A DNA stretch of 64,000 nucleotides from Bordetella ansorpii (lineage in GTDB: Bacteria > Pseudomonadota > Gammaproteobacteria > Burkholderiales > Burkholderiaceae_B), in contig NZ_FKBS01000002.1 in assembly GCF_900078315.1 (NCBI RefSeq), positions 1-64,000 on the forward strand. The letters run 5' to 3'. Below the pieces are notes generated by a model. That model was given only the letters and a program-made list of their open reading frames with translations, was not told where the DNA came from and did no database searches. The position numbers were made by a program, and so were the translations under genes. Shown in pieces: positions 52,735-61,832 of the stretch (the stretch's first letter is position 1; each line of letters starts with the position of its first letter).

Positions 52735-54729
52735 ATGCCAGCCACCGCGGCCATCCGCCGCATCCTTGCCCGCTTCGTCCTGCCTTGCGTGGCAGGCCTC
52801 ATCACCGCCCCCTCCGCCAGCGCGGCCGCCACGGCCCCCACGCTGGAAGACTGCCACGGCATCAAGGACATGGCGTTCGTCGCGCACCTGGACGACGACC
52901 TGCTGTTCATGAACCCGGACATCGCCTCGAACATCGAGGCCGGCGGATGCGTGCGTGTCGTCTACCTGACGGCCAGCGATGCCGGCGAAGGCGACGGCTA
53001 TATGCTGGGCCGCGAGAAAGGCGTGCGCGCCGCCTATGCCTACATGGCGCACCAGCCCGACCTGTGGAGCACCGACACCCTGCAGGCCAACGGCCACGCC
53101 ATCACCCGCGTCACGCTGCAGGGCAACCCGCGCGTGCAACTGGTGCACATGCGCCTGAAAGACCCGTGGCTGGGCAAGGGCTGGGGCAGCCTGACCCCGC
53201 TGAGCCGCACCGAATCCGATCCGCAGGTCACGTCCGACACGCTGGGCCCTAACCCGGAAACCTATACGCGCGATGCGCTGGTGAAGACGCTGGCCGCGCT
53301 GATCCGCGACTACGGCCCCACCACCGTGCGCCACCTGGACGATCAGACCCCGGTGCCCTACACCCAGTTGTGCTGGCGCTGCACGGGCCACAGCCATCCC
53401 GACCACATCGCCAGCGCCCGCCTGACCCGCGAGGCCATGGCGCTGGTGCCCGGCAATTACGCCGAGGCAGGCTACGTCGACTATCCCTCGCAGGAACGCG
53501 CCGCCAACCTGAGCGACGCCGAGACCACCCTCAAGTCCGAGATCTTCCGGCGCTATGCGTGGGAGGACTACAAGTACTGCAAGGGTCCGCAAGGCTGCCA
53601 GGAACCCGCCGGCCCCGCCGCCGCCTGGGTGCAGCGTTCTTATTACGTCTCGCGCCAGGACTTCGCCCCCGAGCTGTACAGCGACGCCCGCCACGGCCTG
53701 CTGGTGTTCGCGGCCGGCGAGGCCAACGACGCCGTCAACCTGTGGGACGCGCGCCAGGGCCGCTGGACCTCGCTGGGCGGCCGCACCGCCGGCTCGCTGG
53801 TGTCCTTCGCCTATCCCGACGCCACCGCCGGCGTCTTCGCCCGCGACACGCTGGGCAGCCTGTGGGTGAACAAGCAGAACCTGGACGGCAGCTGGAAAGG
53901 CTGGCAGGCCATGCCCGGCGTGCGCTTTTCGAACAGCCCGGTCGTCGCGCCGCGCGACGCCGCCGCCGTGGCCATGGGCTATGACGGCCGCTATTACTGG
54001 ACCTCGCCCTCGGGCATCGGCGGCGGCTGGAACGCCTGGCAGCCGCTGCCCCTGCTGGCCGACGCCATGGGCAGACCCGCCATCGCCATGAACGCCGCGG
54101 GCCGCTTCGTGGTGTTCGCCATCGATCGCGCCGGCAATGCCTGGTCGACGACGCAACATGCCGCCGGCCACGAAGGCGGCTGGGCCGCCTGGCAGCCCGT
54201 GCCGGTCGCCGCCAGCGCCGGCGGGCTGGCCGCCATGCGCAACGCCCAGGGCCTGGTCGAACTCTATCTGCGCGACCGCGGCAACCGGCACCTGATGCGG
54301 GTGGTCGAGGAAAAACCTGCCACGGCGCGCGCCACCGCCATCCACTGGACGGCGGCCGAGGACCTGGGCGTGGAATACGTCGGCAAGCCCGCCATCGGCC
54401 CCGACACCCAGGGCAACGTGCTGGTCAGCGTGCTGGAACGCGCCGGTGGCCCGCTGTGGCTGGTCGAGCGCGGCCGTGCCACCCTGCTGGAAGCCACCGC
54501 CAGTTCGCTGCCCGCCATGCGCATGGTCGACGGCACGCTCTACGTGGTCGCGCGCAGTTCGGGCAACCCGCAGACCTACCGGATGCTGGCGCGCCGCGGT
54601 GGCGTGTGGGGGCCCGCCACGTCGCTGGCCACCTTGCCCGCAGGCGGCGGCGGTGCCTTCGGCAAGACGATTCCCACTGTCATCGCCACCACGGCGCCGC
54701 CAGTCGCGGACGCACCGCAAGGCAGGTGA
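52735..54729 (+). CDS. PIG-L deacetylase fused to a PLL-like beta-propeller
   Basis: The 664-residue exported protein has a signal peptide (FVLPCVAGLITAPSASAA). A PIG-L/LmbE deacetylase domain (residues about 38-300) carries the zinc-binding AHLDDD motif, a variant of AHPDDE, and HSHPDH. The C-terminal 340 residues contain repeated W-rich units (KGWQAMPG, NAWQPLPL, AAWQPVPV) of the PLL/fucose-lectin-like beta-propeller type. It probably deacetylates an N-acetyl sugar in surface or extracellular glycans, with the propeller binding the glycan. The ATG at 52735 is the best start but lacks a clear ribosome-binding site. Confidence 0.85.
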   Translation: MPATAAIRRILARFVLPCVAGLITAPSASAAATAPTLEDCHGIKDMAFVAHLDDDLLFMNPDIASNIEAGGCVRVVYLTASDAGEGDGYMLGREKGVRAAYAYMAHQPDLWSTDTLQANGHAITRVTLQGNPRVQLVHMRLKDPWLGKGWGSLTPLSRTESDPQVTSDTLGPNPETYTRDALVKTLAALIRDYGPTTVRHLDDQTPVPYTQLCWRCTGHSHPDHIASARLTREAMALVPGNYAEAGYVDYPSQERAANLSDAETTLKSEIFRRYAWEDYKYCKGPQGCQEPAGPAAAWVQRSYYVSRQDFAPELYSDARHGLLVFAAGEANDAVNLWDARQGRWTSLGGRTAGSLVSFAYPDATAGVFARDTLGSLWVNKQNLDGSWKGWQAMPGVRFSNSPVVAPRDAAAVAMGYDGRYYWTSPSGIGGGWNAWQPLPLLADAMGRPAIAMNAAGRFVVFAIDRAGNAWSTTQHAAGHEGGWAAWQPVPVAASAGGLAAMRNAQGLVELYLRDRGNRHLMRVVEEKPATARATAIHWTAAEDLGVEYVGKPAIGPDTQGNVLVSVLERAGGPLWLVERGRATLLEATASSLPAMRMVDGTLYVVARSSGNPQTYRMLARRGGVWGPATSLATLPAGGGGAFGKTIPTVIATTAPPVADAPQGR

Positions 54730-54836
54730 TACACCTCGGTACAAGACGCGACACTCGCGTCTCATATCGAGAAAATGAGGGCGGTACGATACCGGGGCAC
54801 TTGGCTTGGCCCCTCCAATCCACCGGAACCGCTTTC

Positions 54837-55901
54837 ATGACGGATATCGACGAAGACGAGGTTGCGCATGGCTGGGACGCCATCGACGCGGCCTGCAACA
54901 CGATCTACCCGACGCAGGAACCCAAGCACTACGGCACCATCATCAGCTATCGGCTGGGTGGCAACGATCCGCTGCAAGGCATCAGCGCCTACAAGCGCAT
55001 GGATCCGGCGCCACACTGGCACTACGTCACGTATGGCTTCACCGAGCTCTACAGCAAGGAATCGGACGACGCCGAGATCAGCGGCTACGGCTTCGAGCTG
55101 ACCCTGCGCCTGCGCTGCGAGCCCGACGCGGAAGATCCGCCCATGTGGGTGATCAACTTCCTGCAGAACCTGGCGCGCTACGTCTTCAAGACCGGCAACA
55201 TATTCCGCGACGGCGACTGGCTGGCCGCCAACGGCCCCATCGCGGTCGAAGAGGACACCAGGCTGACCTACGTGGCGTTCACCGCCGACCCGGAACTGCC
55301 CACGCAGCAGACGCCCAATGGCGAGTTCGAATTCCTGCAGGTCATCGGCCTGACCGAGGACGAGGCCTACGCGGCGCGGCTGTGGCGCACACTGGACCTG
55401 CTGGAAGTGCTGAGGCCCCACATGCCGCTGTACATCACCGACCTGGCGCGCGACTCGCTGCTGGGCCAGCCGGGCGTGCAGGACAGCATCGAGCGCGGCC
55501 GCAAGGAAAGCGGTTCTTCCACTGGCTACGTCTACACCGACGAGCTGGACTGGCGGCAGGAGAAGCGCCTGCTGGGCAAGCCCACCACCATCGTCACGCT
55601 GGGCGCGCTGCAAGTGCAGGAAGCCACCACGCTGCTGCCGCTGCGCCTGCCCTTCGGCCGCGACCTGCGCCTGCTCAGCAACAACAAGAACGTGGTGTTC
55701 GCGCCGGGCGAGAACGCGCTGCGCACGGAAGACGACGTGTTGTACGTCACGCTGGACGATGCGACGGTCGACGAGATCGCCTCGCTGCTGCAACCCAGGC
55801 GCGGCGAGTATCCCCTGAAGTCGTTCAAGGGCTTGCGCATCGACGTGCGCCCCACCGAGGTCAAGGACCCCAAGGGCAACGTCGTGCAGACGATAGGCTA
55901 G
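54837..55901 (+). CDS. Suppressor-of-fused (SUFU) domain protein
   Basis: The 354-residue cytoplasmic protein has the SUFU domain in its first 200 residues: HWHYVTYGFTELY, then GYGFELTLRLRCEPD, then WVINFLQNLARYVF. A second part of about 150 residues begins after SIERGRKESG and includes LLPLRLPFGRDLRLLSNNKN. Bacterial SUFU proteins often act as immunity proteins in polymorphic-toxin loci. No toxin gene is adjacent here, so the role is open. It follows the PIG-L gene by 107 bases on the same strand. Confidence 0.85.
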   Translation: MTDIDEDEVAHGWDAIDAACNTIYPTQEPKHYGTIISYRLGGNDPLQGISAYKRMDPAPHWHYVTYGFTELYSKESDDAEISGYGFELTLRLRCEPDAEDPPMWVINFLQNLARYVFKTGNIFRDGDWLAANGPIAVEEDTRLTYVAFTADPELPTQQTPNGEFEFLQVIGLTEDEAYAARLWRTLDLLEVLRPHMPLYITDLARDSLLGQPGVQDSIERGRKESGSSTGYVYTDELDWRQEKRLLGKPTTIVTLGALQVQEATTLLPLRLPFGRDLRLLSNNKNVVFAPGENALRTEDDVLYVTLDDATVDEIASLLQPRRGEYPLKSFKGLRIDVRPTEVKDPKGNVVQTIG

Positions 55902-55953
55902 GCAGCGCCCGGACCGGCGGCGCGTCGCCACGCGCCGCCAGCCAGCGCCGGCT

Positions 55954-57264
55954 TCACCCGCCCGCCGACACCCGCCAGACGACATTGCCCACGTCGTCCG
56001 CGATCAGCAGCCCGCCCTCGGCATCCTCGGTGATGCCCACCGGCGCGCCATACAGCTGCTTCTGGTCTTCCGACACGAACCCCGTCACCACGGGTTCGAC
56101 CGTGCCCGTCGGCTTGCCGTCCTTGAACGCGATGAAGCTCACCTTGTAGCCATTGAGCGGCGTGCGGTTCCAACTGCCGTGCTCGCCGATGAACACCCCG
56201 CCGCGATACTTCGCCGGCAGGTTGTTGCCCTTGTAGAACCACATGCCCAGCGGCGCGACGTGCGAACTGATGGCGTAGTCCGGCTTGATGGCCTTCTTCA
56301 CCAGCTCGGGCTTCTGCGGCGACACGCGCACGTCGACGTGCTGGCCGAAGTAGCTGTAAGGCCAGCCATAGAAGCCGCCGTCCTGCACCGAGGTCAGATA
56401 GTCGGGCACCAGATCGGCGCCGATCTCGTCACGCTCGTTCACGATGGCCCACAGCTTGCCGGTCTGCGGCTCCCAGCCCAGGCCCGTGGGGTTGCGCAGC
56501 CCCGAGGCATAGATGCGGCTGCCGCGCGAGGCCACGTCGACCTCCAGCACCGCCGCGCGCCGGTATTCCACGTCCAGCCCGTTCTCGCCCACGTTGCTGT
56601 TCGAGCCCACGCCCACATAAAGCTTGCGGCCATCGGGGCTGGCCAGCAGTGCCTTGGTCCAGTGATGGTTGATCGTATCGGGCAGGTCGGCGAATTCGCG
56701 GCCCGGGTCGGTGATCTTCGTGGCGCCCTGGACATAGGGATACGCCATGATCCTGTCGGTGTTGGCCACGTACAGCGTGTCGCCGATCAACTGCACGCCG
56801 AAGGGCGAATTCAGCTTTTCCAGGAACACGTGCTGCTGCCACTTGCCCCCCTCGTTGCGCAGCAGCGTGATGCGGTTGCCGCCCTTGCCGCTCTTGCCGG
56901 ACTTCGTCTTCACCAGTCCCGACAGCGCCGCCTTCGGCGTGGTGACGGGCGCGGTGCCGGGGCCATTGGCCTCGACCACCAGCACGTCGCCATTGGGCAG
57001 CGTGTACAGTTGGCGCGGATGCAGCAGCCCGTCGGCCACCTTCTCGATCTTCAGGCCCGCCGCCACCTTCGGCATCGCATTGCCCTGCCAGCCCACGCCT
57101 TCGGGCACCTGCATGGGCGGCATCAGGAAACTCTGCGCCGCAGGCAGCTTCGGATCGGGTCCGATCTGTTCCTTGGGATCGACCGCCGCGCCATCGTTGC
57201 AGGCCGCCAGCATCGCCACCACCACCGCGGCGCCCACCGTTCTCACTCGCATGGCGTCATTCAT
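55954..57264 (-). CDS. Sorbosone-dehydrogenase/PQQ-dependent sugar dehydrogenase-like lipoprotein
   Basis: The 436-residue protein has a lipobox (MLAAC, Cys22) and a six-bladed propeller of the glucose/sorbosone dehydrogenase family. Segments include HPRQLYTLPNGDVLVVEANG, FGVQLIGDTLYVANTD, ASGLRNPTGLGWEPQTG and GVFIGEHGSWNR. Members use PQQ to oxidise aldoses or sorbosone in the periplasm. It starts eight bases before the stop of the membrane protein upstream, so the pair forms an operon; the membrane protein may anchor it or accept electrons. Confidence 0.88.
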   Translation of the reverse strand: MNDAMRVRTVGAAVVVAMLAACNDGAAVDPKEQIGPDPKLPAAQSFLMPPMQVPEGVGWQGNAMPKVAAGLKIEKVADGLLHPRQLYTLPNGDVLVVEANGPGTAPVTTPKAALSGLVKTKSGKSGKGGNRITLLRNEGGKWQQHVFLEKLNSPFGVQLIGDTLYVANTDRIMAYPYVQGATKITDPGREFADLPDTINHHWTKALLASPDGRKLYVGVGSNSNVGENGLDVEYRRAAVLEVDVASRGSRIYASGLRNPTGLGWEPQTGKLWAIVNERDEIGADLVPDYLTSVQDGGFYGWPYSYFGQHVDVRVSPQKPELVKKAIKPDYAISSHVAPLGMWFYKGNNLPAKYRGGVFIGEHGSWNRTPLNGYKVSFIAFKDGKPTGTVEPVVTGFVSEDQKQLYGAPVGITEDAEGGLLIADDVGNVVWRVSAGG

Positions 57265-57700
57265 GGGTCAGCCCTCCGGCCGGCGCCTTGTCCGTGACCA
57301 GCACGATGCGGCCCAGGCACAGCAGCGCCACGGTGATCGCCGACAGCCACATTCCCAGCGGCATCACACCGAACGCATCGCGGCTGTGCACGAAGGCGTT
57401 GACCACGCCCGAGACGATGGCCAGCAGGTTGAACCAGAAATCGAGCCGCTCGGCGCCGGACACGGTGCGGCGCGACACGACCCACACATGCGCCAGATTG
57501 ATCAGGCGCGGAACGATGGCGAACACCAGCGCCAGCGTCACCAGCCAGGCGGCTCCTTTCACCCACATCACGATGGGCGACGACAGGTAGATCACGTCGA
57601 AGATCAGCGCACCGACGAACAGGCCGAACACCACGGGGTCGAGCAGATCGAATAGCGCCGTCGCCAACCGGGATCGGCACTGCAAGGCATGGGATTTCAT
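57257..57700 (-). CDS. DUF2231-like membrane protein
   Basis: The 147-residue protein has four membrane segments (about residues 17-36, 45-65, 86-106 and 115-135) and a His in the HVWVVSRR loop. The start at 57700 has AGAGG just upstream; a longer frame to 57922 looks non-coding. It overlaps the sorbosone-dehydrogenase-like gene by eight bases. Membrane proteins of this type often accompany periplasmic dehydrogenases and may carry electrons or haem, which is inferred from context. Confidence 0.8.
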   Translation of the reverse strand: MKSHALQCRSRLATALFDLLDPVVFGLFVGALIFDVIYLSSPIVMWVKGAAWLVTLALVFAIVPRLINLAHVWVVSRRTVSGAERLDFWFNLLAIVSGVVNAFVHSRDAFGVMPLGMWLSAITVALLCLGRIVLVTDKAPAGGLTHE

Positions 57701-58065
57701 GGCACCTCTTTGAAGAAAGGTAGAGACGGCAGGCAGAAAGATCCGAAGGGAATTGCCTGGCCGACGCGCCGCCTTGCAGCAAGCCGTGTGCCGCGGCACG
57801 CTCCACCGGGGAAGCGTGGCGTCGCCATTCGGGCGCGCCACGGGCGGATCACGCGAGACTCTGCGCATTGTGCCCGTGCAGGACTCGCAATGCGCACCCA
57901 TCCATACCCACATTCGTAACAATTAGTATTGATTAAAACGATAAATCGTCTTGTTGCGCGTAACCCGCGAGATCAAAATGACGCCACATTACAAATTCGC
58001 GACAGTTCGAATAACACCCAGCGAATACGACAATCGCCGTAATACCGAATGGGGAGGATTGGGCA
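57701..58065. other. Divergent intergenic region with an AT-rich promoter stretch
   Basis: 365 bases without a gene. The left part is GC-rich. The right part (57905-58065) is AT-rich and probably holds promoters for the yrbL-like gene. It contains a small inverted repeat, ACGAT-AA-ATCGT (57938-57949). I see no clear PhoP box. Confidence 0.5.
57862..57896. repeat. 9-bp inverted repeat in a divergent intergenic region
   Basis: TGCGCATTG (57862-57870) and CAATGCGCA (57888-57896) are exact reverse complements separated by 17 bases. It could be a regulatory site or an RNA hairpin in the leader of the membrane-protein operon. Confidence 0.45.
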
Positions 58066-58725
58066 TTGGGACTACTGATCCTGAAAGAAAAGATCGGCGC
58101 CGGACACCTGCGTGAATGCTGGCGCCACCCGGAGCACCCGGCGCGCTGCGTCAAGATCGCCAAGGACAAGCCGCGCGCGCACCTGCAGAACCTGCTGGAA
58201 AGCCATTACGCTATCCATCTGCAGCAACGCGGCGTGGCCGACGCGCGCATCCCGCGCGTGCACGGCTGGGCCATGACCGATCGGGGCTGGGGCCTGGTCC
58301 TCGACCTGGTGGTCGACGCGCAAGGCATGCCCGCCCCTACGCTGCGCCAGGCACGCGCCGCGGGACACCTGCCGGACGAGGCCGCGGCCGCGCTGCTGGA
58401 CGACGCACTGGATTGGCTGGCCCGCAATGGCGTCGTCTGGGTCGATGCCAGCCAGGACAACGTCGTGATGCAAGCCACGGAGAATGGTGGAACCCAACTG
58501 GCGTTCATCGACGGCCTGGGTGGCCGCCATTTCGACATGGAATACCGCGTGCGATGCATGTTCCGTGGCGTCGAACGCGTGACGGCCCGGCTGAAGGCCG
58601 CCAAGCATCGCGCCCGCATCCACAGCAGGCTGCTGGCGTCGGCGCCGCGCCGGCTGGACGCGATGGATCTGCTCGGCCAGCACGACACCGATGCGATGGC
58701 GCCGCCCTCCGTGCCGTCCCGCTGA
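58066..58725 (+). CDS. yrbL: YrbL-family protein-kinase-like protein
   Basis: The 219-residue protein matches the PhoP-regulated YrbL family, a small protein-kinase-like fold. It has the Gly-rich loop region (KIGAGHLRECW), the Lys in ARCVKIAKD, and DASQDNVVM corresponding to the catalytic loop, then FIDGLGG in place of the DFG metal site. It probably phosphorylates a small molecule or acts as a pseudokinase. The start is a TTG at 58066 with GGGAGG upstream; no closer ATG fits the homology. Confidence 0.85.
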   Translation: MGLLILKEKIGAGHLRECWRHPEHPARCVKIAKDKPRAHLQNLLESHYAIHLQQRGVADARIPRVHGWAMTDRGWGLVLDLVVDAQGMPAPTLRQARAAGHLPDEAAAALLDDALDWLARNGVVWVDASQDNVVMQATENGGTQLAFIDGLGGRHFDMEYRVRCMFRGVERVTARLKAAKHRARIHSRLLASAPRRLDAMDLLGQHDTDAMAPPSVPSR

Positions 58726-58732
58726 CCCGGCC

Positions 58733-59695
58733 TTATTGCTTCACCAGCTCCACGCGCCGGTTCATCGCCTGTCCCTCGGCATTGTCGTTGCTGCCCACCG
58801 GCGCCAGCGAGGCCACGCCCTGGGCGGCCAGGCGCCTGGCATCCACCTGATACTGGTCCGTCAGCGACTTGACCACCGCATCGGCGCGCTGCTGCGACAG
58901 CGCACGGTTGTGCTCCAGCGAGCCCTGGTTATCGGTATGGCCCACCACGTAGAGCTTCAGCGCGGGATTGTCCTTCAGCAGCTTGCCCATCTGGTCCAGC
59001 GCGGGCTTTGAATCGGCCTTGATCTCCGCCCGGTCCGTATCGAAGTGCACGCCGTAGATGGCGACCTTCCCCGACTGCGCCAGCGCCTTCTGCATGGCGG
59101 TGGCGTCCAGCGCCTTCACCTGGCCCTGCTCCATCTTCCTGGTCTCGACCACTTGCTGGTACACCGGCGTGTAGTGGTTGCTCTCGTCCTGCATGATGTC
59201 CAGGAAGACATACACGTCACCGGTCCCGATAGCCTTCTTGGCCAGCAAAGCGTAGTACTTGCCGCCGAACACGGCGTCACCCTGGCCCGTCAGCTTCACC
59301 TTGCCGCTGTTCATCACGTAGCCCTGGAAATCGTTGCCGCACTGCTCATCGCTCTTGCACAGGAAGATGACCTCGAAACCGCCCTGCTCCAGCGCGGCGT
59401 CGTAATTGCGGTAGACCTCGAGCGCCGACTTGTTGCCCGGAATGCGGTAGCCGATGCGGGTGATCTTGCCCTCCACCTCCAGCAGCTTGGCCTGGGAGTC
59501 GTCCGCAATCGCCTGGTTCGGCAGCAGCGCCTCGTCGTAGTCCTGCACGCTGTAGGCGTTGATCTGCGCCCCCGTGAAGCGCGTGAGCATCGGATGGTCT
59601 TTCGACCCTTCCTTGTCCTGGGCCCAGCCCGGCTGCGCCGCCAGCATCAGCGCGCTCAGCGCCATCCCAATACCCGCCCTCATTGCCCGCATCAC
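58733..59695 (-). CDS. OmpA-family envelope protein with an N-terminal DUF4892-like domain
   Basis: The 320-residue protein has a signal peptide ending PGWAQ. An N-terminal domain of about 170 residues contains the FLCKSDEQCGNDFQ segment, with a likely disulphide. A C-terminal OmpA/MotB-like peptidoglycan-binding domain follows (VHFDTDRAEIKADSKPALDQ, VVGHTDNQGSLEHNRALS). It probably tethers the envelope to peptidoglycan. It is convergent with yrbL, with seven bases between the stops. Confidence 0.88.
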   Translation of the reverse strand: MMRAMRAGIGMALSALMLAAQPGWAQDKEGSKDHPMLTRFTGAQINAYSVQDYDEALLPNQAIADDSQAKLLEVEGKITRIGYRIPGNKSALEVYRNYDAALEQGGFEVIFLCKSDEQCGNDFQGYVMNSGKVKLTGQGDAVFGGKYYALLAKKAIGTGDVYVFLDIMQDESNHYTPVYQQVVETRKMEQGQVKALDATAMQKALAQSGKVAIYGVHFDTDRAEIKADSKPALDQMGKLLKDNPALKLYVVGHTDNQGSLEHNRALSQQRADAVVKSLTDQYQVDARRLAAQGVASLAPVGSNDNAEGQAMNRRVELVKQ

Positions 59696-59825
59696 CTGCC
59701 TCCTTTTCCTGTACGAGAAAACCGGCCACGAAGGCCGGCTTGCACCCTGGATCGGGCGTCATTATGCCGATGCGCGCGGACACGCCTGTGTCGAATGTGT
59801 CTCAGGGCGTATCCGCAGGGAGGGC

Positions 59826-60540
59826 TCAGTCCGCGCCGTGCGGCGCCTGTACAGCGGCCGCATTCCTGCGCTTGCGGTTGGCGCGCAGGAACGACACGAT
59901 CTGCCACACCACGATGGCGCCGATCACCGCGAACAGCGTGCCGCTGATGGGACGCTCGACGAACACCGCGAAGTCGCCCCGCGACAGCAGCATGGTGCGG
60001 CGGAAGTTCTCTTCCAGCATGGGGCCGAGGATGAAACCCAGCATCAGCGGCGCGGCCTACGGTGTACCGGATCTTGAACACCGACAGCCAGTAACGCACC
60101 AGCGGCACGTTCAGGATCAGCAGGAAGCAGTTGCCGACCCACATGCTGGCCACCAGCCCCCAGAACAGATCCGGGGGAGGTGCCGATCATGTTGGGGCCG
60201 GGCTGCACGCCCTTGACGATGAAGGCCGCCAGCATCAACGCCATCACCGCGTTCTCGGGAATGCCGATCGCCATCAGCGGAATGAAGCTGGTGCGAGCCG
60301 CCGCCGGGCAGGATGCCCAGCACCGAGCCGATGACGCTGCCGCGCAGCGCGCTGGGGATGATGCGCTTGAACTCGGGCCAGGTCGGGATCAGCTTGATCT
60401 TGCCATTGAAGGGCGTCAGCGTGCTGCGGTTGTCCAGGTTCTTCACGATCTCGGCGATGCCGAAGCAGCCCAGCGCGATGCTGATCAGGCCCACGCCGTC
60501 CTGCAGGAATGCCTGGAACACAAGGCGGCAAGCCATCCAG
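59826..60540 (-). pseudogene. tctA: Degraded TctA-type tricarboxylate transporter permease gene
   Basis: Conserved TctA segments are found in order on the minus strand but in three different frames: ALGCFGIAEIV, then IPSALRGSVIGSVLGILPGGG, then TSFIPLMAIGIPENAVMALM with VQPGPNMIG, then DLFWGLVASMWVGNCFLLIL, then LMLGFILGPMLEENFRRTML. Two internal blocks of roughly 50 residues each are missing, after LPGGG and after the KIRYTV segment. One extra base breaks the frame near 60180. The whole N-terminal half is absent. An intact TctA has about 500 residues, so the gene cannot be functional. Coordinates of the right end are approximate. Confidence 0.85.
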
Positions 60541-60713
60541 AACCTGCCGGAGGCCGGGCGCGTGGCGATGCTAGTGAGATAGGCGCGGGGCTCGCGCAGT
60601 CTGCCTGATGGCTGGGCACGACGCTTGCTAGGCTGACCGTCAGCGTACGCCTTTTCATTCCGCGGCCCTGGCCGCACCCCTACGGCAAACCTGAAGCCAT
60701 AAAAGGAAGAATC

Positions 60714-60797
60714 ATGAAAATACTGCTGTGGATCATCGCGATCATCTTCATCGTCGGCCTGCTGACCGTGACGGGCATACTGAAGCTGATCTTCTAG
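60714..60797 (+). CDS. 27-residue single-helix membrane peptide
   Basis: An ATG with AAGGAAG upstream opens a 27-codon frame, starting MKILLWIIAIIFIVGL and ending in TAG. Residues 3-21 are uniformly hydrophobic, giving one membrane helix, and the C-terminal end is basic (Lys near the end). A strong terminator follows 22 bases later, so it is a free-standing transcription unit. Small peptides like this often modulate membrane complexes. No family is assigned. Confidence 0.72.
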   Translation: MKILLWIIAIIFIVGLLTVTGILKLIF

Positions 60798-60819
60798 GCG
60801 CTGCCGACTTCACACTGCC

Positions 60820-60851
60820 AAGGCCCAGGGCGTTCCCCCTGGGCCTTTGTC
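60820..60851 (+). terminator. Rho-independent terminator after the 27-codon gene
   Basis: An 11-bp perfect stem (AAGGCCCAGGG/CCCTGGGCCTT) has a 6-base loop and is followed by a short T-rich run (TTGTCATTGTT). Confidence 0.85.
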
Positions 60852-60999
60852 ATTGTTCCCTCGACATCCGCGGCGATGCGATAGCGTCAGAACATGCCGT
60901 TGCGCGCCTTCCAGAATGCCCGGCACGTCGCTTGCTGAAGAGACAAGCGTTCCGGCAACCGCCGCGATCACGCGAAACCGTTCATAGGAGGATCACCAT

Positions 61000-61374
61000 A
61001 TGAATGCGATGACGACCCCCACCACGGGCACCAGTGCGTCGAGCACCATTTCGTCCAAGCGCGTCGAAGGCACGAAGGTCTACAACCAGCAGGGCGAAAA
61101 GCTCGGCTCCATCGACAATGTGCAGATCGACAAGCACTCGGGCCACGTTCGTTACGCCGTGCTGGAATTCGGCGGCTTCCTGGGCATCGGCACCGACCGG
61201 TACCCCCTGCCCTGGAACATGCTGAAATACGACACCGGCCTGGACGGCTACGTCGTGCCGCTGGACAAGTCGACGCTGGACAAGGCGCCGCACTACGAGC
61301 ACGAAAAGGCGCCCGAATTTACCGACGAGTACGGTCGCCGGGTGCATGAGCACTACGGGGTGCCCTGGCAGTAA
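61000..61374 (+). CDS. PRC-barrel domain protein
   Basis: The 124-residue protein has the PRC-barrel fold: KRVEGTKVYNQQGEKLGSI, DNVQIDKHSGHVRYAVLEFG, then GIGTDRYPLPWNMLKYD. Members bind proteins or act in envelope stress, RNA maturation or photosynthetic complexes. In this organism group a stress-related soluble role is typical. GGAGGATC lies upstream of the ATG at 61000. A strong terminator follows. Confidence 0.9.
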   Translation: MNAMTTPTTGTSASSTISSKRVEGTKVYNQQGEKLGSIDNVQIDKHSGHVRYAVLEFGGFLGIGTDRYPLPWNMLKYDTGLDGYVVPLDKSTLDKAPHYEHEKAPEFTDEYGRRVHEHYGVPWQ

Positions 61375-61384
61375 GAAGAGGGAG

Positions 61385-61419
61385 AAGGGCTTGCGGAGGA
61401 TGCTCGCAAGCCCTTTTTT
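61385..61419 (+). terminator. Rho-independent terminator after the PRC-barrel gene
   Basis: An 11-bp stem (AAGGGCTTGCG/CGCAAGCCCTT) has a 9-base loop and is followed by four further Ts. It lies ten bases after the stop codon. Confidence 0.93.
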
Positions 61420-61460
61420 CCATATCGTCGCGGGAGGAGCGTCTGCCCGCGCACGAAGCA

Positions 61461-61832
61461 CTACGACGATATCCCGCCTGTATGCTTCAGGGCGTAGATC
61501 ACTACGGCAAGCGCCGATGCCCCGGCGACCGCGGCTGCGCGGATGAGCCAGCGGGGCGCGTAACTCAGCACCAGCGTCGTCATCAGCGCGGCGCAGGACA
61601 GGATGCCGAGCCACACGATGGCCGCGACTGGCGCCCCCCAGGGTTGAAGGCAACATGGCAAGGCCAGGCTCATCAAGAGCAGGCCGCGCGCGCGCAAGCC
61701 CATGCAAACCGTCCCCGCGAGGCCTTCCCGGCCTGTCGCCTGCTCGTGGTGCCGTTCCATGGCGAGCGCAAACGCCGCGAACCCTGCGAAGGCAAGACCC
61801 AGCGCCGCCGCCACTGCCTGTGTCGTGGTCAT
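61461..61832 (-). CDS. DUF3325 membrane protein
   Basis: The 123-residue protein has four hydrophobic segments and the DUF3325 pattern: an MERHHEQ motif after the first helix, then RARGLLLMSLALPCCL. DUF3325 genes are common next to siderophore receptor and PepSY-TM genes. It overlaps the PepSY-TM gene by four bases and is the last gene of that operon. Confidence 0.85.
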   Translation of the reverse strand: MTTTQAVAAALGLAFAGFAAFALAMERHHEQATGREGLAGTVCMGLRARGLLLMSLALPCCLQPWGAPVAAIVWLGILSCAALMTTLVLSYAPRWLIRAAAVAGASALAVVIYALKHTGGISS

